Below, one piece after another: positions 23,342 through 34,669 of a stretch of DNA of 64,000 nucleotides. The translations under genes and the position numbers were made by a program. Position 1 is the stretch's first letter. Every line of letters starts with the position of its first letter. The DNA comes from Cladochytrium replicatum (Eukaryota > Chytridiomycota > Chytridiomycetes > Cladochytriales > Cladochytriaceae), in assembly GCA_025526935.1 (NCBI GenBank), contig JAHLKD010000027.1, positions 421,385 to 485,384 of the forward strand, written 5' to 3'. The notes below the pieces were generated by a model. It saw only the letters and a list, made by a program, of their open reading frames with translations. It did not search any database and was not told where the DNA came from.

Positions 23342-23747
23342 GCTTTTCCATCAAAGCTAGTTTCTCGAGCTGGGGGGTTTCTCTTGCAGAACAAGATTAT
23401 TTTGTCCATAACCAAACAATTATGTAATCACGTGGTGCTGTGTACCAGTCGCGTGTGCAAACGAGCGTGCAGTAGCGGGTAACGCTCAATACATTCGACC
23501 CAGGGATATATCCTAAATACCGTCACAAAGCAGAGTTCATGTTCTTTCCCACACAAAAATACGTTCACAAGCTTCTCCAAAAAATTTAATAAATATGGGA
23601 GGTGAAAAGACATTTAAAATCGGATGCATCAGCATCGTTCCAAAAACCCATGAGACATATCTTCCGCATCTAGTCCGAAGATAGAAAATGGACCATGGTA
23701 TAATACTCTGTAAAGTGAATAGTGTCTCAACTCTGCGATGACTGTTT
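23342..23747. other. Intergenic, nothing recognised
   Basis: About 400 bp between the duplicated-exon gene and the fumarate reductase gene. The short ORFs lack any domain signal; it presumably includes the promoter of the downstream gene. Confidence 0.4.
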
Positions 23748-25717
23748 ATGACTCCACGAGTTGATACAACGTATATATTCACCATGATTCACCTCCAGTT
23801 GTCCGTCCCGCGAAGGAACGCAAAATCCATCATTCCTTTCATAACAACACATTCTCCAAACCGACTTTCTGTCGTTCTGTTGGTCCTATTCGCCATGCAA
23901 GGTGCTGCAAGCGTAACATTCGTGATGGCAGCCAATGCCTCGCTATCCGCCGCTTCCACCATCCCGCGCGTCGTTATAGTTGGCGGCGGACTCGCTGGTT
24001 TGTCCGCCGCGGTGGAGGCAGCAGCAACAGGACTCGCTTCAGTCGTGCTTGTCGAGAAAGAGCCTCGAATTGGAGGAAACAGTGCAAAAGCGACTTCTGG
24101 TAATTGCACCACCCGATCGTTTACGAAGCTCTAATTAACAACTATTTTGCGATTCAGGAATGAACAGCGTTTATTCAGAAATTCAAAAGAAGATGGGGAT
24201 TAACGATTCATATGAGGCTTTCGAATCCGACACAATTAAGTGAGCAAACCGGATCAAAACTATGGTTGGCCCCTATAAAGTTATTGCCATTCAGATCCGG
24301 CGGATCGTTCTCGAATCCCGCTCTCGTTAACATCCTCGCACGCTCGTCTCTCTCGGCACTCGAATTCCTCGGGGAAAAGGGTATCCATCTCAACGCGGTC
24401 TCCCATTGCGGGGGACACACCTTCGCTCGAACCCACCGCGAAGGTCCGCGTGCGGACGGAAAGCCCGCCCCCGTAGGCTTCGACATCATTCGCACACTTC
24501 AAACTCACATCGACACCAACCTCAAATCTTCCAACGAAGCCCCCGGCAAAGTCCAGATTCTCACTGGCGTGCGTGTGACGGATCTGCTGCGTGGGGAAGG
24601 AGGAATTGCGGGGATCAGAGGTTCAAAGGGGGACGAAAGCGTTGAGATCGCGGCGGATGCGGTGGTCTTGGCTACGGGTGGATACGCGAGCGATTTTTCG
24701 GGTGAAGGTGCAATGATTCCGAAATATGCTCCTGGTGTTACGGGTCTCGCGACGACGAATGGAGCATGGGCGACCGGGGACGGCGTGAAGATGGCGGTGA
24801 GGGATGCGGGTGCGGGGACGGTGGACTTGGATAAGGTGCAAGTTCATCCTACGGGATTTGTGGACCCAAAAGACCCTGAAAACAAAGTCAAGTTCCTCGG
24901 TATGTCGGTTTCAACGCCAACCAACAAGTGAAGACTGACTCCACGGTGTTTCTTTGCAGCACCAGAATCACTTCGTGCGTACGGAGGTGTGCTCTTGAAT
25001 CCTCGCACCGTCTCCCGTTTCACCAACGAGCTTTCGACCCGTGACGTCGTCTCCGCCGCAATCTTCTCACACTGCGCCGACGCCCACCACACCGCTCTGC
25101 TTCTGGTCCCAGACTCTTCTGGTCTCGACAAAGCCTCACTGGGATTCTACGTCTTCAAGGGTCTCATGCGCACGTACGAAGACGAGGATGACGTGCTGGC
25201 GAAAGCCGCAGAGGGAGAGAACGTGGATATTGGGAAACTCAGAGATCAGATTGCCCGGCTGAACTCCGATGACGAAGAGGAACAAACGCGGTTGGGGACA
25301 AGAGTAGTGAAAGTGGATTACCCAGGAAAAGGCGGAAAGTATTGTGAGTGTTCGGCTGATGCATTCGTCACTCTGTGATCTCAATCGATGTTTGGTTAGA
25401 TGCGTGCTTGGTGACACCAGCGGTTCATTACACGATGGGCGGCCTGCGAGCCAACGAGAATACCCAGATATTGACTGAAGAGCTCGTGCCGGTGTCCGGT
25501 CTCTTTGGTGCCGGCGAAGTGACCGGAGGTATAAGCAATGTGGCAATCTTCACCTTAATTTTGATCTTGAATTTGGTGTGCAGGCGTTCACGGTGCAAAC
25601 CGGCTTGCTGGCAACTCGCTGCTGGAGTGTGTCGTGTTTGGAAGGATAGCAGGGCAGAAAGCGGCAGAGTTTGCAGAGAATTCTTTCACCCAGCGACAGT
25701 TGCATGTTCAAACTTGA
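23748..25717 (+). CDS. FAD-dependent fumarate reductase (Osm1/Frd1 type)
   Basis: Single-polypeptide flavoprotein that reduces fumarate to succinate and reoxidises reduced flavin. It starts at the ATG at 23748 (or 23784). The N-terminus has a hydrophobic segment, [19 protein letters not shown], suggesting an organelle or ER signal/anchor. Then comes the dinucleotide-binding [19 protein letters not shown]...[19 protein letters not shown]. Further landmarks are [96 protein letters not shown]. The substrate-binding His and Arg sites of the fumarate reductase/SDHA family ([19 protein letters not shown]) are all present. About five introns. It lacks heme and cytochrome b5 domains. Two acidic inserts (EDEDD, DDEEEQ) are modest oddities. 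Confidence 0.9.
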
Positions 25718-25852
25718 CTCACTATCTCGTTGACGCGGTTGAAGGCCAGATGGCGTAAATACATTCCTTTGAATCTTTATTCTATTTGCTTGTACATCGT
25801 TCAAGAAGCATCAGAAACTGCATCAAAATCACCCAAAACCCACAGACTTCTC

Positions 25853-27160
25853 TTAGGAATGAGGGAAGTGAGATTTTAACGAGTGAATATGTCCCGGCGT
25901 TGTCCTACAGCATCCCCCAATCGCTCTTGCCCCAGCCTCCGTCCACAGCTTCGCCCAAGCGCTGTAAGCAACCTTCATATCACCTCCATGCTCCTCAAAC
26001 GCCTGCCCCTTCCTCCAGCTCCTCGTATCATGGTGCCACTCCTCTCCGCTATTCGGGTAGCACAAGAATGCCTTCTCTCCCCAGCTCCCTTTCGCGTCCT
26101 CATACACCTTCTCCCCTTCCCTCAGCAAGCTCTCGACATACTTTGGATGCGTGCAGTTGATCCCGACGCCGACGATCCTCTCAGTTTTCAAAGTTTCACG
26201 CACGCAGTCGGAAAACAGTTCGCCGTGGCACACGTGCTTGGCATCGATGCATGAGAAGGAGATCCAGGCTGGGACGGCCGGGAGGAGTGTTGAGGCATGG
26301 GAGGCGAGCAGGGTCGCGAGGACACGGGCTTCTTGGAGGGTCGGGACGGTTTCGAAGGCAAGGATATCGATGCCGTGAGGGTGGTGGGGGCGGTCGGCCG
26401 GTAGACGGGAGATGAGGTGGGCGGGAAGGGCCTGGTCGAAGACGGAGAGACGGGAGATGTAGAATTGGGTGAGGTCTTCGTCGGTGACGTTGTTGTAGTC
26501 GCCTGTGAATCTTTGATACAAACAAGGAACAGTTTGAGAATGCAATGGAAGAGCCATTTTGGGATTTAAGACTAACTCTGCACCATTGGCGAGGTACGCG
26601 CCGTAAGAGCCCAGAGAAGCGGCGACGAGCGGCGAGGGTCTCCCGCTTGCGATGCGGAGCTTGCCCTTATCGGATTCGAGGAAACGAGCGCGTGCTTCGA
26701 CCGCGAGCTCGATGCTCCTAACCATCAGTGCCTTTCCTTCTTCTTCGGAGTATCCGGCAGCAATCAGACCTGGGATCGTTGCTAGAGAGCGAGAAACCAG
26801 ATCAAAATTAGCTCTAATATCGACCGCTAATCTGCTACCCTACCTTGATAGCTTGCGGTGGTAAGAACATCTATGAGTTCAGGACACGGTCGATTAGTTA
26901 CAAGCATGGATAAGCGACTTGAGATGCTACCTGCCCCTGCTTCAAGATAATCCATGTGCACTTGAAGAATCGCCTCGGGGTCCTCCTTCAGCATGCTGAG
27001 CAGATAGGCGTGTGAGCACAGGTTCATGTTCACTTCACTAAACGCACCTTGCGCTCCACAGGTCATTCTTGATGTCTTTTCCATACGAATCCTCCAGCTC
27101 TGTGGCCAGTCCACCGTCCAACAGGCACAACGGATTGAATTGCAGCAGTGGATTCTTCAT
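25853..27160 (-). CDS. Homocysteine S-methyltransferase
   Basis: Transfers methyl from S-methylmethionine or S-adenosylmethionine to homocysteine (Mht1/Sam4 type). About five exons. The ATG at 27160 starts MKNPLLQFNPLCLLDGGLATELE, with the DGGLATELE signature at the very N-terminus, so there is no targeting peptide. Zinc ligands are in GVGINCTHP and the GGCCRTTP tail. Other family marks are HMDYLEAGA, VLTTASYQATIPGL, SLGSYGAYLANGAE, FTGDY, DILAFETVPTLQEA and ISFSCID. It ends with HSLKSHFPHS at 25853. It is cytosolic by lack of signal. It sits tail to tail with the fumarate reductase gene, 135 bp apart. Confidence 0.93.
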
Positions 27161-30135
27161 GAAAATCATACTACCTCACGTGTTTCTTTGCGCCATGAAC
27201 AATTTCAGCAAATCTAATCTGAGGAATTGCGTCATGTTTTGGGAAAATCTGACTTTCACGGAGATCACACGAACTCTGCGTCAAGAGCTCTCGGATTTCA
27301 GAGGCAATGAGGTCTTCGGCACCAGCCGACGGCGCAACCGATGCCAACACTGCTTACTCATACTCAATGCAATAGAAATTTCTTATCTGCTTGCATTGTG
27401 TACCTGCAACGGACTTAGATCTCGTCATAGTTAGACGCTCGCAATGTTCATCGGCAATCCATAGCGCTCTCTGAGGAAGTGACTGTTGTCGACATGCTGA
27501 AGCTCGCCCCTGTGCGAGTTTCCCTCCGCGAAAATGTTTCTGTCCTTGAACAAAGGAGAGCGAGCACCATGGCGGGAAGGGTCACTAACATTTGTGAGCC
27601 GAATCGAGGTCAAAGTACGCCCAGTTCACAACGTACAAACCAGACAGCACGTGTAGGTGAATACGTGAGACATTGATAAGCCAGAAGTGAGATTATCACT
27701 GGAATGAAGATGCGATGTGCGATATTCTCAACAATCCGCTCATATAATAACACTCATCTGCTTTGTTCATCCTCGCCATCGTTTTCTCATACCGGAGACA
27801 ATCCTGCGCGCCATTTGACTGTAGGCTGCTAGCCTTATTGCTGAGGTAGTCATACATAATTTTAGGTCGCCTCACGCCTTCGCAACACAACGTTCAAACT
27901 ATCAATTTCTCAACATTTTGATCCCAATTGCCACTAAGGTTCTTCCAAATCCAATGATCACGTGTACACGCGTCTCTGCTTTAGGTCAAGCCTCCGCTCA
28001 CAAGCTTTCCTCTCTAACAGTTACTCCCGTGGAACTACAGACAATATTATAACGTTATAATGAGAATAAATCTTCACGTAAATTTCAGAGCTTTCCCATT
28101 TTCAAGGGTCTTTGAAGTAAACGAACCAGACCTCTAACTTGTCTCCCAATGATGCAATCGTTCTGAACTGTACTACTAATCGTGGCTCTCAATAATCCAC
28201 CCAACACGCAGCAACCTCTCCCGCGACCCTTTATAAACCCTTCCAACCGATCCCCTGATCGAAGGATCGTTGGGTTGATCTATATTCCCGTTCGCTCGGG
28301 AAGAAGCCAGATGAAGGCTGACCGTGCTCCGCATGTGGAGGATCCTTCTCACCTCCTTTTTTTGTATTTGGCTCATATAATTCTTTGCTTCTGTTGATCG
28401 GATCTGATCAAAAGTGCCATACCAACACAGCCCAAACGCGTCCTTCGACAATCCGACGGACTGATCGTTCTCTAATCTCGATAGACCCAGAACATTTGCT
28501 GCCATCGTAGTGACGTGGTAGAGGATCTGGTCCTCAGCTCACTCAGCTAATCACAACGCACCCGGCTTTGAGGAGAATCCTTTCCTTCTCGCCTTCCACT
28601 AACCAGACCAGGCTCCCCTCTTGCCCAAAGAATTCAGTCGAAGACACTTATCCCGTTCAAAAATCACTCCAAGAATCACAAAGAATCACTCTGGTACCCG
28701 TCCGTTTGCTTAAACACGACAGGTGAATCGCATGGCCGGTTACAGATACAAGTGATACAGAGGAGCACCCTTTATAAGATGAGTTTAAAAGATATATATT
28801 GTCGTCTTTGTGTTCCGCACCAGCATGACACAGATCTATGCTCTGCTATGTTCTCCTGAAGTCGCGATATGATGCTGATGTGAGAAGCGAGGCTTGATGT
28901 ATTAGCCAATATATTGCCTGGCAACAAAAAAGGAATAACCACGAAGTCGAAACCAGTTGTGATCTGATTAAGGTGGCGGCCTCGTAGATGGGGGAGATAA
29001 ATGGATGAGTGCTACGATTTGGCTGTGCAGGTGGGTATCAGTGGATTAAAGCCGCTCTTTATGGGCTGCTGATGGCTCGTCGTCTTGCAGGAAACAGATC
29101 TAGCTGTTATTGCAAACTATGGGTGATCTAAACCGTGGGAACTGTGTATTCGGCACTAGCCAAAGCGCTTGCTGGAGCATACCTAGCTAAATGTGCACAA
29201 AAAGGGGTGGGTGGTGTGACACGCGTCGAAGGCGAGGGATCCCAACATGCGACACACACACAGTTTCCTCCAATCCAAGATGGGAGGGATGTTGGTTTGT
29301 GTCCCTAGATCTGCAGGAAGAGAAGCGAAATCGGGTGCTTGTTGGAGCTGTATCAACCAAAACAACAGAAGTGTCAACCACTTTCGACCGATGAACATTG
29401 GGGAATGATTCTACGAGTCACTATGAGCGGCAGAATATTGGAGCAGCAATAAGTAGATTAGTGATTACCCACTTAACAGCTTACTGCTCTTATCTCTATG
29501 GTCAAATTTTTGATTTTACTTTCAACACTTTTTGGATCGAAAGTTTGGAGTAACAGCGCTCCACGTGCTGCGCAGCTACCATCACGTGCGCAGTTTAACT
29601 TTGGAAAGAACCGGGTTGTCGAATGCTGGGGTGGGGACAATTTTATTACCAGCCAGTGTTCTGTCACTTTAACACTGAGTTTATTTTAAATCAGGATCGC
29701 TGAAATTCGACGGGTTGAAGAATGACTTGAAATAATGCCGGAATGCTCTTTCTGGAGATGAATTCATTGTACCCATGAAACGGAGATCAAAGTATCCAGT
29801 TGCATTGCTTGATAATAAAAAAATATTCATTGCAAAAGAACAGTATATAAGTTAAATTTCTCTTGCTAAATCAAGCAAAAGATACTGCTCCTCTCTAACG
29901 TGAAAAACGCTTTATTCTCAACTCAAAATTAGTTAACATTCCTTGTTACTTTACCGGAGCGGCTTAGTATTGGCAGTTCGAGCAACACGTCCTGCTCAAG
30001 CGTAAGCAGCAAAGCGTCTCTGCAAACTCAGTGCATCGAAGCACTACTGACACTCAAAACGTTCTCCACACCTCGCAGAACAGAGCGCATCTGTGAATTG
30101 TCGGAATCGTCCACTTTTGACAACCGTCGTCAGAC
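27161..30135. other. Long gene-poor interval
   Basis: Nearly 3 kb without a convincing gene. The best open frame is 28176-28505 on the minus strand (110 aa from an ATG), with no domain and no homologue I recognise. 27431-27613 minus is a short frame with an RHGAR stretch that I do not believe. No tRNA, array or clear transposon protein was seen. AT-rich islands occur at 28770-28800 and 29800-29880. Confidence 0.4.
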
Positions 30136-31365
30136 ATGAGCCGATCTGCTGGAGGTAGTCAAATTCCATCTCAAATACGTTGCAAAATTCCCTAAATTCG
30201 CAATTTCAAACTCATCTAATCCTCCGAAATACTTAATTTCCGGCTTCATAAATTGTTTACATCACCGGTTTTCGAACATTCAGCTGGCTACGACCGGCAC
30301 ATCACCATTTTCTCCCCCGAGGGTCGGTTGTACCAAGTTGGTGAGTTCAATCGCACAGATCGGAGTCATTTTCGAGATTGGGTTATTTGGGTAATGCTTG
30401 GAATTTTCTCTGACGACAACGGGTTTACTGCAGAATACGCGTTCAAGGCAATAACGAATGCCGGTATCACCTCGGTTGGGATTCGCGGAAAGTCGTGCGC
30501 GGTTATTGCGACACAGAAGAAAGTTCCGGTAAGTTACACGCGGATTTGTGTGTGAAAGTCTCTCAACTTGTAATGCAGGACAAGCTCCTTGACCCTAAGA
30601 CCGTCACGCACCTCTTCCAGCTCACCCCGAACATCGGTTGCGTGATGACGGGCATGATTGGTAGGGTGAATTGATTTGGGCACTTCAAAATGCTGACTGC
30701 GTACATGATAATCGAAGCCGACGCACGTGCACAGGTTTCTCGTGCGCGTATGGAAGCTGCAGAATGGCGATACAAGTTTGGCTACGAAATTCCGGTGGAC
30801 CAGCTCGCTCGGCGAGTAGCCAACATCAACCAAGTGTACACGCAGCAGGCCGCCATGCGACCATTGGGTGTCTGTAAGTTGTGATGGGTGTATGATGCAC
30901 GAGGCGACGCTGATTGTCAATCGGAAAGCCATGATATTGGTCGGCGTTGATGATGAGAGGGGTCCTCAGCTTTTCAAGTGCGACCCAGCCGGGTATGTAA
31001 AAAGAACTGTTGGTGCTATTTGCGTTAATGTCAATTGCTTTTCAGCTACTATGTTGGCTACAAGGCGACTTCTGCTGGCCCAAAGCATCAAGAGGCAGCA
31101 AACGCATTGGAGAAGTCGCTTAAGAAGGGTGAAGACTTGACCGATGAGGACACAATCGAGGTGAGAGTTTCGTCTTCCCGTATTATGTGTGATTTTACTC
31201 ATGCTTGGACGGCAGCTTGCTATCACCACGCTCTCTGGTGTACTTTCGGCCGACTTTAAGAAGGCGGACATTGAGATTGGATTTGTTGGGGAGAACCGAA
31301 AGTTCCGAGTGTTGAGCGAGGAGGAGATCGATGTGTACTTGCAGAGAATTGTGGAGCGAGACTAA
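30136..31365 (+). CDS. 20S proteasome alpha subunit (alpha1, PSMA6/Scl1 type)
   Basis: Structural subunit of the outer alpha ring of the 20S proteasome, in cytosol and nucleus. Eight exons give 245 residues, the usual size. It begins [32 protein letters not shown], the alpha-subunit N-terminal signature. It continues with [93 protein letters not shown] and ends [20 protein letters not shown] and [11 protein letters not shown] point to alpha1. The first exon is only 19 nt (30136-30154). Confidence 0.95.
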
Positions 31366-31544
31366 GCGCAAGAATGTGGTCTTGCTCGTCCATGGCGCTC
31401 TGATCGTCTGTACAAATATACTTCATTGGGTGAAAATATGGGTTGACATTCGTTTGGACAAGCATCTAATTACTGTGCACAGAACTAAAGCATTAGCGGA
31501 TGATTAGGCCCAACGCGCTCGTCCGGTCGGCGACAGGGTACAGA

Positions 31545-32360
31545 TTAAAACCGCTTCGTATAGTCAAGCTTCTCGACTTTGACCTCTCCGGCAATCAGTT
31601 GGTAAACATACATTACGATTGTTGCACCCTGAACATCCATCAGCACAAACGAAGGAGTGGTCTCGACCGCGCCGTTTGCACGGGCCACCGCCTCTGCAGC
31701 AGCAGCAGCTCTTGCATCCTCTTCATTCTCTGACGGGTCCGCAGCCTCAGCTTCTTGAGGTTCGTTCTCATCCGCCGCATCTGTTTCCTCATCCTCGTCC
31801 TCCGGAACCGTCCCATCCTCACTCGGCACAACTTCCTTCTTCGCTTCTGTTTTCGCTGGTTTTGTCCCTGCCGATGCCGTTTGGGCCGCTTTAGGCTGAA
31901 ATGCTGTGAGTGGTGGAAGCACAGGCATGGCAGGCGAGAACGCCCCAGTCGCGCTCCCCGGGTTCACAAAGAACCTCCCTTCGTACTCGAACGCCTCGAA
32001 CCGGTGCGTGTTCCCCGACACCAGCACATCGACGTCCATCTGCCTAGCGAGGATCGAGAGCGCCTGGACGTCGCCTTGGGGCACGACCTGATGGCCGTGG
32101 AGCACGCCGATCTTGAGCGGGCCGTGCTGGACCACACGCATGGAGGGGGTTCCGGCCGGGAGGGATTCGTCCATGTCACCCTTGACGAGGTTGACGTCTG
32201 AGGCGACTGTGCGCAGGTAGTCAAGAATCTCTCGGTTGCAGAGGTTGCCTGTGCATAGGATCTGTTGGATCTTCCCGGGGACGAGCAGCTTTTTGAATTT
32301 AGGAGGGAGGTCGAGGGCACGGTGTGGGACGTGGAAGTCGCCGATTACAAGGACGAGCAT
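31545..32360 (-). CDS. VPS29: Retromer subunit Vps29 with acidic insert
   Basis: Retromer component with a phosphodiesterase-like fold, acting in endosome-to-Golgi retrieval with Vps35/Vps26. One exon, 271 residues. Family marks: [84 protein letters not shown] and the C-terminal [19 protein letters not shown]. Animal Vps29 is about 180 residues. Here about 85 residues rich in Ala, Glu and Asp ([20 protein letters not shown]) are inserted before the last two strands. Yeast Vps29 also has an insertion, so this may be a fungal trait. Confidence 0.95.
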   Translation of the reverse strand: MLVLVIGDFHVPHRALDLPPKFKKLLVPGKIQQILCTGNLCNREILDYLRTVASDVNLVKGDMDESLPAGTPSMRVVQHGPLKIGVLHGHQVVPQGDVQALSILARQMDVDVLVSGNTHRFEAFEYEGRFFVNPGSATGAFSPAMPVLPPLTAFQPKAAQTASAGTKPAKTEAKKEVVPSEDGTVPEDEDEETDAADENEPQEAEAADPSENEEDARAAAAAEAVARANGAVETTPSFVLMDVQGATIVMYVYQLIAGEVKVEKLDYTKRF

Positions 32361-33101
32361 CGTGAAGTACTTAGTTGGCGTGAAATTAAGCCACTGAAGA
32401 ATTGTGGACTATTGACTATTGAAACGAAGTTGATATAATTAGCTTATAAAGTAAGTATGTTTCGAATACGAAATGATGATCGATCATGAGTAGAATGCAC
32501 TGCTAGTAAGCTGGGGATGCAGAGAAACTAAATCATCATCGAAATGAGGGACGCAGTCGAATTTGCCCAGGGTTTCCACCCAAAATGGCAGTCGAATGTT
32601 TGAACACAGCTGTCGTTACCTTTTGAAAGGACCCATTGGGAGGACTTGGAGGATGTGGTTCTGTGCAGCAAACAATTGAATCGACTGGAAATCGTTTTTA
32701 ACTGTGACGCTGACTATTTGAGAACCGATCAAACTTAAGCGAAGAGAAGCGAAGAGAATGGACATCAGCTAGTCATCAATGAATGCAAAAAGGTTCATTT
32801 GAATTTGCCACAATATGTATTTAAGTCCTTAAGCTTCGTCGAGGAACCGCAAAAGTATCAGTTTATCCGTGCTACCTGCGATAATCTGTTTTTCGAGGAA
32901 CACTTTTTTTACCTCCATAAAGATAATTATTGTCACATGAGCGGTTCGGTTGATTGTACACTTATTACACAACAATACTACAGGGTAACAAGATATCACA
33001 GAAATATAACACTGATATGTAGATAGCCACTATGATGACGGAAAGGAAAATGTAAGGCTTCAAGTTTGTACGGTGTATCCCATGGTCGGTTGCTCTGAGT
33101 C
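32361..33101. other. Intergenic, nothing recognised
   Basis: About 740 bp of AT-rich DNA between the 5' end of VPS29 and the 3' end of the WSC gene. One 75-aa frame at 32799-33026 (plus) has no domain. Confidence 0.4.
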
Positions 33102-34038
33102 TCAATTGCGCTTTCGTCGTACGATGGGAACACCAGTGGGGCGAGCGGGAGAAGCAGGGACGGAAACGGGAGCCGGTTGCGCCTGAGGAGGGGGCAAGAT
33201 CCTGCCAGGTGTGGGCTTGGGGGTTGAGGGTCTAGGGAATGGGATTGGTGCCCTAAACATCAAGAGCAAGTTTGGGGATACCGATCCGCCACAGATCTGT
33301 CTGCGATCGCCTCCACACGGCTTGTTGCATCGTGCAGTTGGGACGTTCTTCGCAGCAACGTCATTAGGGAGTGTTCCACACCTATTCATTTAAGAACAAA
33401 TCGATATGTGAATGTGAGATAAATTTCGAAAGTATGTACCAGCAGGTGTTCCCGTTGGCGATTCCGGCGGCGTTTCCGGGAGATTCAGAGCATCGCGCAG
33501 CGCAGACGTCGATGGTCATGGTGTTCAAGAGCGTGATCTCTCCAGATGGGATGGTGTCAAAGTCAAAGCATCCCAGGGCGGAGAATCGTTTCTTGAGCAT
33601 CGGAGGAGGCGTGCCCTGTTTACTGAAGAGGGAGATGCGGTTGGTTCCGCCACATTTATCACCACGGTTTCCGGAGCAGGGAGAAGCGCATTCCGAGTCG
33701 TTTCGTTTTGCAATCAGGCGTAGAGATCTACCGCACCTAGAATGACAAGATCAGCACCCCTAGATGAGATGATTGAAGATAGAAGCACACCAGCAATCGC
33801 TTCCAGCTTCGAGGCCAGCAAGGGAGTAACCGAGACTGGAGCAAGCCTGGCGGCATAGGGTGGGAGTCATCTGGGGGAACGAGGCGATGGTTTCAAGGGC
33901 ACGGTAGCCAGGGTTGTCCACATAGCAGCCGGTGTAAGTGAACCCGTCAACGACTTCGTTTGTCCAGATCGGAGTAGAAGGTGATGATGAAGATGGGAGA
34001 GAGAAGGCAAGTATCAGGAGTATCGAGGAACCAAGCAT
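33102..34038 (-). CDS. Secreted protein with two WSC domains
   Basis: Probable cell-wall or extracellular carbohydrate-binding protein. The signal peptide starts at the ATG at 34038 (MLGSSILLILAFSLPSSSS). WSC 1: FTYTGCYVDNPGYRAL, LCRQACSSLGYSLAGLEAGSDCWC, then ECASPCSGNRGDKCGG. WSC 2: FSALGCFDFDTIPSGE, VCAARCSES, GNTCW, then CGTLPNDV, RCNKPCGGDRRQICGG. Each keeps the eight-Cys pattern. The tail is Pro/Ala-rich (LPPPQAQPAPVSVPASPARP) and ends VRRKRN, with no membrane segment, so it is not a Wsc1-type sensor. Three exons; introns near 33380-33440 and 33735-33790. Confidence 0.88.
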
Positions 34039-34669
34039 GTTGAGAAGATCAATCAGGGGACGCGCGCTCCACGTGGGTGGCGTGACATTATGAAAATGGT
34101 GATGGATTGAGCCTTGATGTTTTTGTAATGGCAACTCTCATTTGTGCTTGCGTGTTTGTGGTGATAGTGCGACCAGTATTTTGGATCGTGGTGTTGAGTG
34201 CCAAGAACCGAGAAAAGTGTAGATTAAATCAAATCTAATTTGTTTCCCATTGACGCGTCCGTCCATTGGGTTATTGGTGGGGCGTGACGGCCTTGACAGG
34301 CAGGGGGTAGAGCAGCCGGGGCAGTAATTGAGGCATTTTAGTGCAGTAAAGTTGTCAACCTGTGTACGTGCACGGTATCCGTCCACTGGTGCCTGGTGTT
34401 ACGTAATGCAGTGATTCATCAATGAGCTACTCACATACACACTGACCCGTTCATTTCTCTCCATCCTCCACTGCCACTTCCGTCTTTTGCTCTTTAAATA
34501 CCTAAAGAGTCCCTAAAATAACTCCCCAATCTCACTCACCTCGATCCCCTCCGTTCCGCACCGCACTCGCTCTCTGCTGTGCCCTGCCGCTTGTCTTTAC
34601 CGCTGCAGCCCCAAAGTTGCTTATAAACCACGGTCTCGCGGCATCTGATATTGCTCTTATCATTGAACA
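34039..34669. promoter_or_regulatory. Divergent intergenic region, WSC / glycosyltransferase
   Basis: 631 bp between two divergently read genes, both likely cell-surface related. A pyrimidine-rich tract (about 34440-34600) precedes the plus-strand start. No defined motif. Promoter role by position. Confidence 0.4.

Noticed and set aside
27431-27613. Short frame with RHGAR, reminiscent of histidine acid phosphatase
   Set aside because: Only five residues match; no catalytic HD motif or further exons found on either side.
28176-28505. 110-aa minus-strand frame from an ATG
   Set aside because: No domain, no splice-linked neighbours and no recognisable homologue; too little to call a gene.
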